Source of the DNA: Pseudoalteromonas luteoviolacea
GTDB lineage: Bacteria > Pseudomonadota > Gammaproteobacteria > Enterobacterales > Alteromonadaceae
Assembly: GCF_001696455.1 (NCBI RefSeq)
Contig: NZ_MAUJ01000002.1
Coordinates: forward strand, 248,001-312,000
Reading direction: 5' to 3'
Length of the DNA stretch: 64,000 bases
Shown: positions 1-9,626 of the stretch, one piece after another
How the letters are laid out: every line of letters starts with the position of its first letter
How positions within the stretch are numbered: position 1 is the stretch's first letter
The notes under the pieces: model-generated
The model's input: the letters and a program-made list of their open reading frames with translations, nothing else
The model's database searches: none
Told to the model about the DNA's origin: nothing
Program-made: the position numbers and the translations under genes

Positions 1-920
1 ATCAGTGTGAAGCTGCAGGATCTCACATCACAAGCATGAGCTTAGGTGGCAGTGGCAGCTCAACAGCAGAGCGTAATGCTTTCGATCAAAGTTATCAGCG
101 CGGTATGCTGCATATTGCAGCTGCAGGTAACGGCGGCAACAGTGCACTAAGCTACCCAGCATCATACAACAATGTTGTATCTGTTGCGGCAGTTGATAGC
201 TCAGAAAACAAAGCGTCATTCTCGCAATATAACAGCCAAGTTGAAATTGCAGGTCCTGGTGTAGGCGTAAACTCGACGTGGAACAACGGTAGCTACAGAA
301 GCATCAGTGGTACATCAATGGCAACGCCTCACGTGTCAGGTGTAGCAGCACTAGTTTGGAGTAACTTCCCACAATGTTCAAACGCAGATATCCGTGCAGC
401 GCTTAATGCAACAGCTAAAGACAAAGGTGCTGCGGGCCGTGATACGTCATACGGTTACGGTATTGTTCAAGCAAAAGCAGCTTATGACTACTTAGCACAA
501 GGTTGTGGCGGCGGTGACCCAGTTCCTGTTGCAAACTTTAGCTTCACGACTCAAGGTTTGAAAGCAACATTCACAAACTCTTCAACAGTAGGTTCTTATA
601 ACTGGACGTTTGGTGATGGAAACTCTAGTACACAAGGCTCGCCAAGTCACACATACGCGCAAGCAGGTACTTACGATGTAACACTTAAAGTTACTAATTC
701 TGCTGGGGACTTTGACAGCATCGTTAAGCAAGTAACTGTTGACGACGTTGTAACACCGCCGGGTTGTAGTGGCCTATCAGCTTGGAGCGCTTCAACGTTC
801 TATCGTGTCGGTGACAAAGTATCTTACAACGGATACGAATACCACTCAATCTGGTGGTCACGAGGTGCACGTCCAGATGTATTCTCTAATGTTTGGAGAA
901 AAGTAGCTAAGTGTAACTAA
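1..920 (+). CDS. Secreted subtilisin-family (S8) serine protease with PKD and chitin-binding domains, 5'-truncated by window edge
   Basis: The reading frame is already open at base 3, so the start lies upstream of the window. The visible part holds the oxyanion-Asn region (AAAGNGGNS, near base 120) and the catalytic-Ser motif GTSMATPHVSG (Ser codon near 315); the Asp and His parts are outside. A PKD domain follows (about 520-750, WTFGDGNSS and YDVTLKVTN). Then comes a short aromatic, chitin-binding type 3 / CBM5-12-like module (about 765-917, WSASTFYRVGDKVSYNGYEY). The enzyme should be exported and degrade protein, possibly while bound to chitin or particles. It is convergent with the next gene with no gap. 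The family call is firm; substrate is inference. Confidence 0.93.
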   Translation, partial: QCEAAGSHITSMSLGGSGSSTAERNAFDQSYQRGMLHIAAAGNGGNSALSYPASYNNVVSVAAVDSSENKASFSQYNSQVEIAGPGVGVNSTWNNGSYRSISGTSMATPHVSGVAALVWSNFPQCSNADIRAALNATAKDKGAAGRDTSYGYGIVQAKAAYDYLAQGCGGGDPVPVANFSFTTQGLKATFTNSSTVGSYNWTFGDGNSSTQGSPSHTYAQAGTYDVTLKVTNSAGDFDSIVKQVTVDDVVTPPGCSGLSAWSASTFYRVGDKVSYNGYEYHSIWWSRGARPDVFSNVWRKVAKCN

Positions 921-1739
921 TCACATAGAAAATAATACACTCGTTACTAATATAACCCCAATGCAGGACCACTGTGTTGGGGTTAGTTTTTCTTGAAACA
1001 GATATACCCCAATCAAGCCAGCACCGATAATGCCAATAGCCCGCTTTAGTGCTTCCAAAATACCCGGCTGTATTTCGAGTAATGCGATAAATTGAAATGT
1101 AACAGCAAGGGAAAAACAAGCTGCAGCACTCAGCCACAGCCACATATATTGCGTAATTTTTGCTAGACACAGTTTGGGACGAAACAGCAGACCGTTAAAA
1201 ACGAGTACCACTAGCGTAATATAAACAATGTGAAATTCTATTGAGCTCAGCTTGAGTGCCTGTTTATCAAATACGATGCAACAACCCCAACAGATAGCAG
1301 TCAGTAATATATAACCACTACCAGGCTCCAAAAAAGTCAGCTTCCCGCCCTGTAAAATAAATGAGGCACTTACCAAAATAGCGATCGCCAAAAGCTCGAG
1401 TCCCCCCAATGACTCACCGAGCCAAAACCAAGCGAAAACACCTGAAATTACGGGAGTTAAACAGAGCATAGGCAGCATAACCGCCACTTTGCCAATCGCT
1501 AATGCACGAATAAAACTGACGCTGCCAATGCCAGCTAACAATCCGCTGATTGTTGCAGGATAAAAGTACTGAATTGTAGGTATAGATCTATCTTCGAAAA
1601 GCCAATAAATGAAGTAGCACGGCAATACTAAGGCACTGAAGACGACCGACATTAAAGGCGCTGAAAAAAAAGCAGCTAGGCGCTTACGAGTGTAATCGAA
1701 CCCAACCCAAAATAAAGCACTAACAAGAGCAAACTCCAT
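921..1739 (-). CDS. EamA/DMT-family inner-membrane transporter
   Basis: This 272-residue protein is almost entirely hydrophobic, with about ten predicted membrane helices in two repeats of five, the layout of EamA (drug/metabolite transporter) permeases. Recognisable pieces include FYPATISGLLAGIGSVSFIRAL and the closing stretch RAIGIIGAGLIGVYLFQEKL, typical of the second repeat of the family. It lies 7 bases downstream of the kinase-like gene at 1747-2700 on the same strand, so the two are probably co-transcribed. The family exports or imports varied small metabolites; the substrate cannot be read from sequence. Its stop codon abuts the stop of the S8 protease on the other strand. Confidence 0.85.
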   Translation of the reverse strand: MEFALVSALFWVGFDYTRKRLAAFFSAPLMSVVFSALVLPCYFIYWLFEDRSIPTIQYFYPATISGLLAGIGSVSFIRALAIGKVAVMLPMLCLTPVISGVFAWFWLGESLGGLELLAIAILVSASFILQGGKLTFLEPGSGYILLTAICWGCCIVFDKQALKLSSIEFHIVYITLVVLVFNGLLFRPKLCLAKITQYMWLWLSAAACFSLAVTFQFIALLEIQPGILEALKRAIGIIGAGLIGVYLFQEKLTPTQWSCIGVILVTSVLFSM

Positions 1740-1746
1740 GAATGGT

Positions 1747-2700
1747 TCATCGCCTCTTAATTAACATGTGAGCAGACTGCGCCTTCATATAATCGTTGAT
1801 TTTTGGGTGCTCTGGCTTCCAACCAGCTAAAAAACGGTGAAAATCGACCCATACTAACGGCCACAAGGCTCGCCAATCATTTTCGACGTCTTTTCCTACT
1901 ATGGCACTTTGATTTCTATTCAATTGTGTCGTTAGCGCTTGAAAGTATTTGTCTAATAATAATTCGCAATGCTTTTCCAAACCTTCACTGTCTAGCACGG
2001 TTGTTAGCAATAACATCACATCTGACAACCCAATGCCCACACCAACATGCTGAAAGTCGTAGCCAATAACCCCCTTACTACCAAAAGCAAAGTTTGCCAG
2101 CTTCGCATCCCCATGGATCATCGTTTTGTATCTTGTTGACGTTAAAGCGACATCAAGACGACGCGCGTTCTCTTTAAGTAAACCTGATGGCATTTTTTCA
2201 AACTCATCGGGGCGGGTTTTTAGGTGCCAATAATTCCCTTCTCCGTATTCTTCAAATTGGGAGTGAATCTGTGCTTCCTCTAACCATGTAGCATGAAAAT
2301 GCGCAAGCCATTCAATGACTTTATTGATATCTTCAATATTAGCAGTATTTTTATTTATAAACCCTTTTGCTTCATAATCTTCTAGCAATGTAACAAATAT
2401 CCCTCGCTCAGCATGTAACTCAAACATTTTTGGCACAATGCAAATGTCTTTTAAAACATCTACACACTGCTTGTAAAACAGTTGTTCCTTTTCGTAACTG
2501 CGTACCTTTCTCTTAAGGGAGAAACTCGTTTGTTTGATGTTCTTGTGCTGCAAATCCTGAGGAACTTGCGTCACTTTTGCAACATAACATTGATTGCCAA
2601 GAGTGAACTTTTCCAACGTACCACACCCATTCCAAAGGGCTATGCGTTGATCTTTACTTTGAGTATTAAGAAACTGTTCGTATAGAGAAGAGGACTGCAT
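1747..2700 (-). CDS. Aminoglycoside phosphotransferase-fold (EcKinase/choline-kinase-like) protein
   Basis: The 317-residue protein carries the kinase-fold signature of the APH/choline kinase/EcKinase superfamily: a catalytic loop MIHGDAKLANF (about residues 195-205) and a metal-binding segment IGYDFQHVGVG (about 212-222), where DFQ stands in for DFG as is usual in EcKinase-like members. It is predicted to transfer phosphate from ATP to a small hydroxylated molecule in the cytoplasm. The substrate is unknown, and nothing points to antibiotic resistance. It is the first gene of a two-gene unit with the EamA transporter, which hints that kinase and permease handle the same compound (inference). 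Confidence 0.8.
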   Translation of the reverse strand: MQSSSLYEQFLNTQSKDQRIALWNGCGTLEKFTLGNQCYVAKVTQVPQDLQHKNIKQTSFSLKRKVRSYEKEQLFYKQCVDVLKDICIVPKMFELHAERGIFVTLLEDYEAKGFINKNTANIEDINKVIEWLAHFHATWLEEAQIHSQFEEYGEGNYWHLKTRPDEFEKMPSGLLKENARRLDVALTSTRYKTMIHGDAKLANFAFGSKGVIGYDFQHVGVGIGLSDVMLLLTTVLDSEGLEKHCELLLDKYFQALTTQLNRNQSAIVGKDVENDWRALWPLVWVDFHRFLAGWKPEHPKINDYMKAQSAHMLIKRR

Positions 2701-2741
2701 ACATTTTCATCGTAGTAACTTTTTGTGCAGTCTATATGAAA

Positions 2742-2767
2742 CACCCGCTTATAGATATAAGCGGGTG
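2742..2767 (-). terminator. Strong hairpin after the fadE-like gene
   Basis: A perfect 12-bp inverted repeat (CACCCGCTTATA, two-base loop, TATAAGCGGGTG) lies 10 bases past the stop of the acyl-CoA dehydrogenase gene on the minus strand. It is followed by TTTCATAT, a weak U tract, so it may stabilise the 3' end as much as terminate. Confidence 0.6.
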
Positions 2768-2777
2768 AAAAGGCGTG

Positions 2778-5030
2778 TTACTGATTAACTGCCGTTTTTA
2801 GTCTTTCGTCCGTTTTTTCATCGGCGATCAGGTTTAAGTCAAAATCGTACTCATCAACGCGAATCGCTTTTTCACGTTTGCGGTTATAGTCAACCAATTT
2901 AATGTATTCTTGTTCATTAACAATATTGGCAACAAACGCATTGCTTAGTGTCTCGTCAAAGGTGACACCCGCTTTTACCTCTTTACGGCGAAGGGCTTTT
3001 TTGACTTTTGCGAGTGAATCTAAGCAAGCCATTTTAGCTTTGTATGCTTGTTCATTAATATCATGTCCGTCGCCTTGAGTTGGCGTCACTAAGTGCGTAA
3101 TTTGCTGTTTGAATGCAGTATCAAGCTGCGCAGCTTTCGCTAGTTCACGGATCATATCATCGCTAATTTTAGGCATACGATGACTGAAGTTCATTGTTGC
3201 GACGCGCATAAAACGTCTGGCTGCTGTGCTCGGGAAGTTATCCAAGAACTTGTGTAATGCTTTTTCAGCCTCAGCGAGTGCATAACGAGTCGCATAATGG
3301 AAATAAGGTGATGCTTGAGCTCTTTCGCTTTCAGAGACTTTTTGCTCGTAATAACGAATTGATGCCATAGCTGCATATACAAAACTCATCACGTCGCCAA
3401 GCCTTGCTGACAATAACTCAGCTTGCTTCAGTTTGCCACCTAGCACAAGTAAAGAGAAATCAGCATAAACAGCAAGCTTCGCAGATAACTGTTGTGCAGC
3501 TTTTTCATACTCTACGACTTCAGGCAATCTTGACGTACCTGACGCTAGGAAAGGAAAAGCACCTAACTTAAACGCTCTAAGTCCATTTCCTACGCTATAA
3601 CCGATAGTCTTTCGAAGAATCTTATTGAATTCTTTATCAGCGGTTGGCGATTCACTGTGAATTGACTCAACCATACTTTGTAAATATGGGTGACAACGCA
3701 TAACCCCTTGACCAAATATCATCAGGTTTCTTGTGAGGATATTCGCACCTTCAACCGTGATTGCGATCGGCTGAGCTACGTAACCACTTGCTAATGTATT
3801 CTGTGGGCCATTTTGGATGGCTTTACCCGCCAATATATCCATTGCAGAGTCTAAAACATCTCTACCAAGTTCAGTCATGTGATATTTTGCGATAGCAGTT
3901 ACCACTGAAGGCTTTAAGCCCATGCCTAACCCTTCGGTCGTCAGTACTCTCATTGACTCTTGTAAATATGCTTTGCCTGCAATATCCGCAAGCTTTTCTT
4001 GAATGCCTTCAAACTGGCCAATGGCTAAACCAAACTGCTCTCGTACAGCAGCGTATTCAGATGCTGATTTCAGTGCGACTTGGCTAGTCGACACGCCAAG
4101 TGCTGGTAGAGAGATCCCCCTGCCCGCTCCAAGACAGCTGACAAGCATTTGCCAACCTCGTCCGATGTTCTTCTGACCACCGATGATAAAATCCATTGGA
4201 ATAAACACTTTCTTACCACGAGTAGTACCGTTATAAAAACGGATACCCATTGGATCATGTCTGTTTCCTAACTCAACACCAGGGTGCGATTTAGGGATCA
4301 AAGCACAAGTAATACCAAGCGACTCTTTACCACCTAGCAAACCCTGTGGGTCAAACACTTTGAATGCTAAACCAAGTACCGTAGCGATCGGTGCAAGTGT
4401 TATATAACGTTTGTCCCAAGTCACTTCTAAACCAAGCACTTCTTTGCCTTCGAACATACCTTTGGTGACGATGCCTTGATCTGGGATACCGCCGGCATCA
4501 GAACCAGCCTCAGGGCTAGTCAATGCAAAGCACGGAATATCACGACCATTTGCAAGTCTTGGTAGGTAGTGGGCTTGCTGCTCAGCAGTGCCGTAATGAA
4601 GTAGTAGCTCACCTGGGCCTAACGAATTTGGCACCATCACGGTTACCGCTACAGCAGATGACTTAGTTGCTATTGTGCCAACGATGGTTGAATTTGCATA
4701 AGGGCTGAATTCTAAACCACCGTACTGCTTTGGGATAATTAGTGAGAAAAATTTTTCTTGCTTCAAAAAGTCCAAGATGTGCTCAGGCAAGTGCTTAGAG
4801 TTTTGAATCTGATTTTCATCAATCATTGACATCAAAGTTTTAACTGGCCCATCCAAAAACGCTTGTTCGTCTGCAGAAAGCTTAGCTTCTGATACAGATC
4901 TTAACGCGCCAAAATCTGGCTTTCCTTGATAGATAGAACCTTCTAACCAAACATCCCCTGCGTCTAACGCTTCTTGTTCTGTAATTGAAATGCTTGGCAA
5001 TATTTTTCTTAGCTGTGTTCTTAAACTCAT
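2778..5030 (-). CDS. fadE: FadE-type acyl-CoA dehydrogenase
   Basis: This 750-residue flavoprotein should catalyse the first step of fatty-acid beta-oxidation, forming trans-2-enoyl-CoA with FAD as cofactor. The acyl-CoA dehydrogenase core is clear: PCFALTSPEAGSDAGG (about residue 170-185), the substrate-pocket stretch GAGRGISLPALG (about 305-315) and TVEGANILTRNLMIFGQG (about 430-445). The long helical C-terminal part matches the DUF1974 region of FadE. It is shorter than E. coli FadE (814 residues) because the N-terminal membrane segment is missing. ATG start at 5030 without extension. The 18-bp palindrome at 5167-5184 is a candidate operator. The name rests on architecture; a paralogue with other chain-length preference is possible. 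Confidence 0.88.
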   Translation of the reverse strand: MSLRTQLRKILPSISITEQEALDAGDVWLEGSIYQGKPDFGALRSVSEAKLSADEQAFLDGPVKTLMSMIDENQIQNSKHLPEHILDFLKQEKFFSLIIPKQYGGLEFSPYANSTIVGTIATKSSAVAVTVMVPNSLGPGELLLHYGTAEQQAHYLPRLANGRDIPCFALTSPEAGSDAGGIPDQGIVTKGMFEGKEVLGLEVTWDKRYITLAPIATVLGLAFKVFDPQGLLGGKESLGITCALIPKSHPGVELGNRHDPMGIRFYNGTTRGKKVFIPMDFIIGGQKNIGRGWQMLVSCLGAGRGISLPALGVSTSQVALKSASEYAAVREQFGLAIGQFEGIQEKLADIAGKAYLQESMRVLTTEGLGMGLKPSVVTAIAKYHMTELGRDVLDSAMDILAGKAIQNGPQNTLASGYVAQPIAITVEGANILTRNLMIFGQGVMRCHPYLQSMVESIHSESPTADKEFNKILRKTIGYSVGNGLRAFKLGAFPFLASGTSRLPEVVEYEKAAQQLSAKLAVYADFSLLVLGGKLKQAELLSARLGDVMSFVYAAMASIRYYEQKVSESERAQASPYFHYATRYALAEAEKALHKFLDNFPSTAARRFMRVATMNFSHRMPKISDDMIRELAKAAQLDTAFKQQITHLVTPTQGDGHDINEQAYKAKMACLDSLAKVKKALRRKEVKAGVTFDETLSNAFVANIVNEQEYIKLVDYNRKREKAIRVDEYDFDLNLIADEKTDERLKTAVNQ

Positions 5031-5166
5031 AATAAACTCATCCGACCAGATAGATATACTTACATTACGGCATAAAATTCAAATTAGATCAATTGCTCAA
5101 ATGAAAAAATTAACGATATTTTTACTGAATTTGCTTATTTATATGGAAAAGTAACCCAGAATTAAT

Positions 5167-5184
5167 AGCTTACACGTGTAAGCT
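5167..5184. promoter_or_regulatory. Perfect 18-bp palindrome upstream of the acyl-CoA dehydrogenase gene
   Basis: AGCTTACACGTGTAAGCT is a perfect palindrome 137 bases before the acyl-CoA dehydrogenase start and about 58 bases past the ybaK stop region. Its layout (AGC-N-TACACGTGTA-N-GCT) resembles, from memory, the palindromes bound by the TetR-family lipid regulators FabR/DesT. The palindrome is seen; the regulator is inference. Confidence 0.5.
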
Positions 5185-5241
5185 GAAATTAGTGTTCGCT
5201 GCTTTTTTTGTCCTGTAGTAGCGATGTTAAGACTGGATAAA

Positions 5242-5700
5242 CTAAAATGTGGCTAGTTTTGCTTTTGTAATTGCAATTAGAATGTCTGGACATATTGAGA
5301 TTTCTAGACCTCGACGCCCACCACTAACATAAATATTAGGGTATTGTTTTGCTGTTTCATGAAGGACAACTGGAATATTTTTCTTATGGGCAAAAGGACT
5401 AATTCCACCCAGTAGATAACCGGTCGCAGTTTGCGCCCGATTTTTATCAGCCATTTGAGCTTTTTTACCACATATTGATTTTGCAAAAGACTTTAAGTCA
5501 ACTTGTTGATTTGCTGGTGTTATTCCAATAAAAAGCTCGCCATCTACATCAATAACGAGTGTTTTAAAGACCTGATGATGGTCCAGATTGAGCTTTGTTG
5601 CCGCTTCTTGTGCATAATTGGTAAGACTCGGATCGTGCTTAAATTTTAATACTTCAAATGCTACTTTCTGTTTTCTCAATAAGTTTATAGCGGGAGTCAT
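5242..5700 (-). CDS. ybaK: Cys-tRNA(Pro)/Cys-tRNA(Cys) deacylase, YbaK family
   Basis: At 152 residues this matches the usual length of YbaK/EbsC proteins, which hydrolyse Cys-tRNA(Pro) mischarged by prolyl-tRNA synthetase and so protect translation fidelity in the cytoplasm. Diagnostic parts are the N-terminal MTPAINLLRKQKVAFEVLKF, the HHQVFKTLVIDVDG stretch (about residues 41-54), the TGYLLGGISPFAHKK segment (about 92-106) and the C-terminal YVSGGRRGLEI stretch. A strong ribosome-binding site (AAGGAGG) sits just before the ATG. It stands alone, with no obvious partner. Confidence 0.92.
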   Translation of the reverse strand: MTPAINLLRKQKVAFEVLKFKHDPSLTNYAQEAATKLNLDHHQVFKTLVIDVDGELFIGITPANQQVDLKSFAKSICGKKAQMADKNRAQTATGYLLGGISPFAHKKNIPVVLHETAKQYPNIYVSGGRRGLEISICPDILIAITKAKLATF

Positions 5701-5963
5701 GGTTCCTCCTTGGCAAAATTACCGCAGTTCTAAGTTAGGCATTCAGCCTGTTCTTGCTCTGTTCGAATGTCTTTTATGCTTCGCTTTCGAATCATTATCA
5801 GAGGGAAAATAAAGCGCATATTATACTAAAATATGCTCGACAATATGGGATTGTCTACTAAAGTAGTATATACCGGCAAACGCTTATAGAGCAGGTGTTA
5901 TAAAAGTCAGGCTGTATTGTTTGATGACTCTATAAGTACCTTTAGCCGAGTGAGAAAAGTAAC

Positions 5964-6185
5964 ATGAGTGTTCAGGTTGTAAAAGCATTAAGCGTGTCGA
6001 TTTTTGCATGTTTAGTAGTGATTTTTTTAAGTAACGAGTATCACTTTTGGCTTGACAGGTTAGCGTGTAATGAAAAATGTGAAGTCTTAGGGTGTAGCTC
6101 TGGAACACTGATTTCAGGAGAAGACCGATCGGACCTACTGTGCCGATGCAACGATGATATGGATTATCTCGTAATTTTAGACTGA
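5964..6185 (+). CDS. Small single-pass, cysteine-rich membrane or secreted protein of unknown function
   Basis: A 73-codon frame begins with one hydrophobic helix (about residues 8-22, VSIFACLVVIFLS), followed by a short domain with five cysteines (CNEKCEVLGC ... CRC). This suggests a periplasmic or exported domain held by disulfides or binding metal. The ATG at 5964 follows GAGAAAAG, an acceptable ribosome-binding site, and a bidirectional hairpin lies just after the stop. I do not recognise the family. An antisense frame over part of it lacks such features. The gene is plausible but unproven. Confidence 0.5.
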   Translation: MSVQVVKALSVSIFACLVVIFLSNEYHFWLDRLACNEKCEVLGCSSGTLISGEDRSDLLCRCNDDMDYLVILD

Positions 6186-6191
6186 GAGGTA

Positions 6192-6215
6192 AAACGCGCC
6201 AATGGCGCCGTTTTG
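6192..6215. terminator. Bidirectional terminator hairpin between the small ORF and dnaJ
   Basis: AAAACGCGCC, loop AAT, GGCGCCGTTTT forms a ten-pair stem with one bulged C. It carries A runs on one side and T runs on the other, so it can end both the plus-strand small gene and the minus-strand dnaJ transcript. Confidence 0.6.
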
Positions 6216-6225
6216 ATTAAGCTTT

Positions 6226-7365
6226 CTATTTGGTTAGGTCATCAAAAAACTTTTTAACGCCATCAAAGAAGCCTTGAGCTTTAGGGCGATTTTTACTGGT
6301 ATCACCGCTCATACTCTCTTCGAGTTCACGTAACAGTTCTCTTTGACGCTCATTCAAATTCACAGGTGTTTCGATAACAACCTTGCAAATTAAATCACCT
6401 ACAGAACCACTGCGAACAGATTTAACACCCTTGCCTCTCATACGGAACATTTTACCCGTTTGGCTTTCAGAAGGGATCTTAAGATTTGCTCTGCCATCTA
6501 GTGTCGGTACTTCGATTTCACCACCTAGTGCCGCGGTAGTGTAGCTGATCGGCACTTCACAGTATAAATTGTTACCATCACGCACAAAGATTGGGTGTTC
6601 ACGCACAGTAACTTGCACATACAAATCACCTGCCGGCGCACCATGCATACCTGCCTCGCCTTCACCAGAAAGCCTAATACGATCTCCCGTATCAACACCT
6701 GCTGGGATCTTAACAGACAGTGTCTTTGTCTTCTCTACACGACCTTGACCATGACATTTGTTACATGGATCTGAGATAACTTGGCCAGTACCTTGACAAG
6801 TAGGACATGTTTGCTGGACAGCAAAGAAACCCTGACGCATTTGGACTTGGCCTGCACCATGACATGTTGTACACGTTTTAGGTTTTGAACCCGCTTTTGC
6901 ACCACTGCCATCACAAGGCTTACAGCTAACCCATGTAGGCACTTTGATTTCTACATCTTTGCCCTTAACAGCCTCTTCAAGCGACAGATCTAAGCTATAT
7001 CTTAAATCGGCACCACGTTGCTGTCTCGATTGACGACGACCGCCTCCGCCGCCACCAAAAATATCACCGAATACGTCCCCGAAAATATCGCCAAAGTCGG
7101 CTCCACCACCGAATCCGCCATGGCCTCCACCACCGTTTTGTTCAAACGCTGCATGGCCGTATTGATCATACATCTGGCGTTTTTGACTATCCGTAAGGAC
7201 TTCGTACGCTTCTTTTACTTCTTTGAATTTAGCTTCTAAGGCTTCATCACCCGCAGTACGGTCTGGGTGATATTTCATAGCTAGGCGCTTATACGCCTTT
7301 TTAATATCACGTTCGTTAGCGTCTTTTGATACGCCTAATACTTCGTAATAATCACGTTTTGACAT
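6226..7365 (-). CDS. dnaJ: Chaperone protein DnaJ (Hsp40)
   Basis: 379 residues, the standard size. The protein delivers substrates to DnaK and stimulates its ATPase. The J domain has the HPD triad in KYHPDRTAG (about residue 33), a Gly/Phe linker (about 75-115) follows, then four zinc-binding CxxCxGxG repeats ([32 protein letters not shown]; about 148-210), then the substrate-binding C-terminal domains. The start is set at the ATG giving [11 protein letters not shown]; a longer in-frame version to 7437 would add 24 residues foreign to the family. It lies 119 bases after dnaK on the same strand, so the usual dnaKJ unit is present; grpE is not in this window. Confidence 0.98.
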   Translation of the reverse strand: MSKRDYYEVLGVSKDANERDIKKAYKRLAMKYHPDRTAGDEALEAKFKEVKEAYEVLTDSQKRQMYDQYGHAAFEQNGGGGHGGFGGGADFGDIFGDVFGDIFGGGGGGRRQSRQQRGADLRYSLDLSLEEAVKGKDVEIKVPTWVSCKPCDGSGAKAGSKPKTCTTCHGAGQVQMRQGFFAVQQTCPTCQGTGQVISDPCNKCHGQGRVEKTKTLSVKIPAGVDTGDRIRLSGEGEAGMHGAPAGDLYVQVTVREHPIFVRDGNNLYCEVPISYTTAALGGEIEVPTLDGRANLKIPSESQTGKMFRMRGKGVKSVRSGSVGDLICKVVIETPVNLNERQRELLRELEESMSGDTSKNRPKAQGFFDGVKKFFDDLTK

Positions 7366-7438
7366 AGTTATCACACTACTCTTACAAGACAACTCTTCGG
7401 ATATAACCCGATATACTGAGCCAAATTTTAAAAACACT

Positions 7439-7472
7439 AAGGGCGCATCTGGCGATATCGCCGCGCGCCCTT
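7439..7472 (-). terminator. Large GC-rich stem-loop in the dnaK-dnaJ gap
   Basis: AAGGGCGC and GCGCCCTT pair around an inner GGCGATATCGCC palindrome, just 12 bases after the dnaK stop. It could be a partial terminator or a processing/stability element that lowers dnaJ expression relative to dnaK. Confidence 0.55.
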
Positions 7473-7484
7473 AAAAGTCAACAA

Positions 7485-9407
7485 TTACTTATTGTCTTTA
7501 ACTTCTTCAAACTCAGCGTCAACTACATCGTCGTCTGCTTTAGCTGAACCTGACTGAGCACCAGCTTCTGGACCTGCTTGCTGTGCTTGTGCATTTGCTT
7601 GTGCAATCTCCATTAGCTTTTGAGACTTTTCAGCAAGTGCTTGAGTTTTAGCATCGATATCTTCTTTGCTATCACCTTTAATCGCAGCTTCAAGTTCTGT
7701 TAAAGCGCCTTCAATTGCTGTTTTGTCTTCAGCTGGTAGTGCTTCACCTGCTTCTTCTACTTGCTTACGAGTTGCGTGTACAAGTGCGTCAGCTTGGTTA
7801 CGTGCACCTACTAGCTCTTCAAACTTTTTGTCTTCTTCAGCATTTGCTTCAGCATCACGTACCATTTTTTCTACTTCATCGTCACTTAGACCAGAAGAAG
7901 CTTGGATAGTGATTTTCTGCTCTTTACCTGTATCTTTATCTTTCGCAGATACATGTAAGATACCGTCAGCATCTACATCGAAAGTAACTTCGATTTGAGG
8001 CGCGCCACGTTGAGCTGGGCGAATACCTTCAAGGTTAAATTGACCAAGTGACTTATTATCAGTTGAACGCTTACGCTCACCTTGTAGTACATGAATTGTA
8101 ACCGCAGATTGGTTGTCTTCAGCTGTTGAGAAAACCTGTGACTTCTTAGTTGGGATAGTCGTGTTTTTCTCGATAAGCGCAGTCATTACCTGGCCCATAG
8201 TCTCGATACCTAGAGACAGAGGGATAACATCAAGAAGAAGTACATCTTTAACGTCGCCAGACAGTACACCACCTTGGACAGCTGCACCTAGTGCTACGGC
8301 TTCGTCAGGGTTAACATCTTTACGCGCTTCTTTACCAAAGAACTCTGCTACCTTAGTTTGAACTAGAGGCATACGAGTTTGACCACCAACTAGGATGATG
8401 TCATTTACATCGCTAACTGACAGGTCAGCATCAGCAAGTGCACGCTTTAACGGCTCGATAGATTGGTTTACTAGGTCTTCAACTAAAGACTCTAACTTAG
8501 CACGCGTTAGTTTAACGTTCATGTGCTTAGGACCAGTCGCATCAGCTGTCACGTAAGGAAGGTTAACTTCTGTTTGCTGTGCAGATGACAACTCAATCTT
8601 AGCTGTTTCAGCAGCTTCTTTAACACGCTGCATCGCTAAAGGATCAACCTTAAGGTCAATACCTTGCTCTTTCTTAAACTCTTCTACTAGGTAGTTGATA
8701 ACACGGTTATCGAAGTCTTCACCACCAAGGTGAGTATCACCATTCGTTGCTAGTACTTCAAATGTGTGCTCGCCATCGACTTCATCAATCTCGATGATTG
8801 AGATATCGAATGTACCACCACCAAGGTCATATACTGCAACTACGTTGTCGCCTTGCTTTTTGTCCATACCGTAAGCAAGTGCTGCGGCAGTTGGCTCATT
8901 GATGATACGTTTAACATCTAGACCCGCGATACGACCAGCATCTTTTGTTGCTTGACGCTGTGAATCGTTAAAATATGCTGGTACTGTAATTACGGCTTCA
9001 GTCACTTCCTCACCAAGGAAATCTTCAGCTGTCTTTTTCATCTTCTTAAGTACTTCAGCAGAAATTTGTGGCGCAGCACGTTTTTCGCCACGTACTTCAA
9101 CCCACGCATCACCATTGTCAGCTTTAACAATGTTGAATGGCATGATGCTGATATCACGTTGTACTTCTTCGTCTTCGAAACGGCGACCAATAAGTCGTTT
9201 AATTGCATAAAGCGTATTTGTAGGGTTAGTAACCGCTTGACGCTTAGCCGGTTGACCTACTAATGTTTCGCCTTCTTCTGTAAATGCAATAATCGACGGG
9301 GTAGTACGATCGCCTTCAGCGTTTTCAATTACGCGCGTGTTCTCACCATCTAATACTGCTACACAAGAGTTAGTAGTACCTAAATCGATTCCAATAATTT
9401 TACCCAT
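7485..9407 (-). CDS. dnaK: Molecular chaperone DnaK (Hsp70)
   Basis: 640 residues, full length. This is the ATP-driven chaperone that folds and rescues cytoplasmic proteins and, in related bacteria, controls sigma-32 stability. Visible signatures are the phosphate-1 motif [13 protein letters not shown] at the N-terminus, the [11 protein letters not shown] signature (about residues 195-205), the third signature [13 protein letters not shown] (about 338-350), the [13 protein letters not shown] linker (about 388-400) and the acidic C-terminal tail ([16 protein letters not shown]). The start is the ATG giving [10 protein letters not shown]; the frame could extend seven codons upstream but those are not family-like. 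It is preceded by a sigma-32-like promoter at 9461-9487. Confidence 0.99.
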   Translation of the reverse strand: MGKIIGIDLGTTNSCVAVLDGENTRVIENAEGDRTTPSIIAFTEEGETLVGQPAKRQAVTNPTNTLYAIKRLIGRRFEDEEVQRDISIMPFNIVKADNGDAWVEVRGEKRAAPQISAEVLKKMKKTAEDFLGEEVTEAVITVPAYFNDSQRQATKDAGRIAGLDVKRIINEPTAAALAYGMDKKQGDNVVAVYDLGGGTFDISIIEIDEVDGEHTFEVLATNGDTHLGGEDFDNRVINYLVEEFKKEQGIDLKVDPLAMQRVKEAAETAKIELSSAQQTEVNLPYVTADATGPKHMNVKLTRAKLESLVEDLVNQSIEPLKRALADADLSVSDVNDIILVGGQTRMPLVQTKVAEFFGKEARKDVNPDEAVALGAAVQGGVLSGDVKDVLLLDVIPLSLGIETMGQVMTALIEKNTTIPTKKSQVFSTAEDNQSAVTIHVLQGERKRSTDNKSLGQFNLEGIRPAQRGAPQIEVTFDVDADGILHVSAKDKDTGKEQKITIQASSGLSDDEVEKMVRDAEANAEEDKKFEELVGARNQADALVHATRKQVEEAGEALPAEDKTAIEGALTELEAAIKGDSKEDIDAKTQALAEKSQKLMEIAQANAQAQQAGPEAGAQSGSAKADDDVVDAEFEEVKDNK

Positions 9408-9460
9408 GTGAATCTTCTCCGACCTCAAAAAATTCGTTGTTCTGTTAGATGAATTGATAG

Positions 9461-9487
9461 ATAAGGGCGGTAATCTCTAATTCAACC
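9461..9487 (-). promoter_or_regulatory. Sigma-32-like heat-shock promoter of dnaK
   Basis: On the minus strand GGTTGAA (-35, 9481-9487) is followed after 13 bases by CCCTTAT (-10, 9461-9467). This resembles the heat-shock consensus CTTGAAA-N(11-15)-CCCCATnT and lies about 55 bases before the dnaK ATG. Confidence 0.6.
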
Positions 9488-9626
9488 TTAAATTCGAAAA
9501 AAATTTCATTTTTTTTCAATTTTTTTTATTTTTAGGATGAACAGAGCAAAAAGCAGACAAAATAACTGTATTTATTGAGTTAGAGTTTATATTCTAATTC
9601 AATAAATAATAACATTTGGAAAAACC

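Noticed and set aside
7666..7998. 110-codon plus-strand frame within dnaK
   Set aside because: Ser/Ala-rich mirror of the DnaK lid coding sequence.
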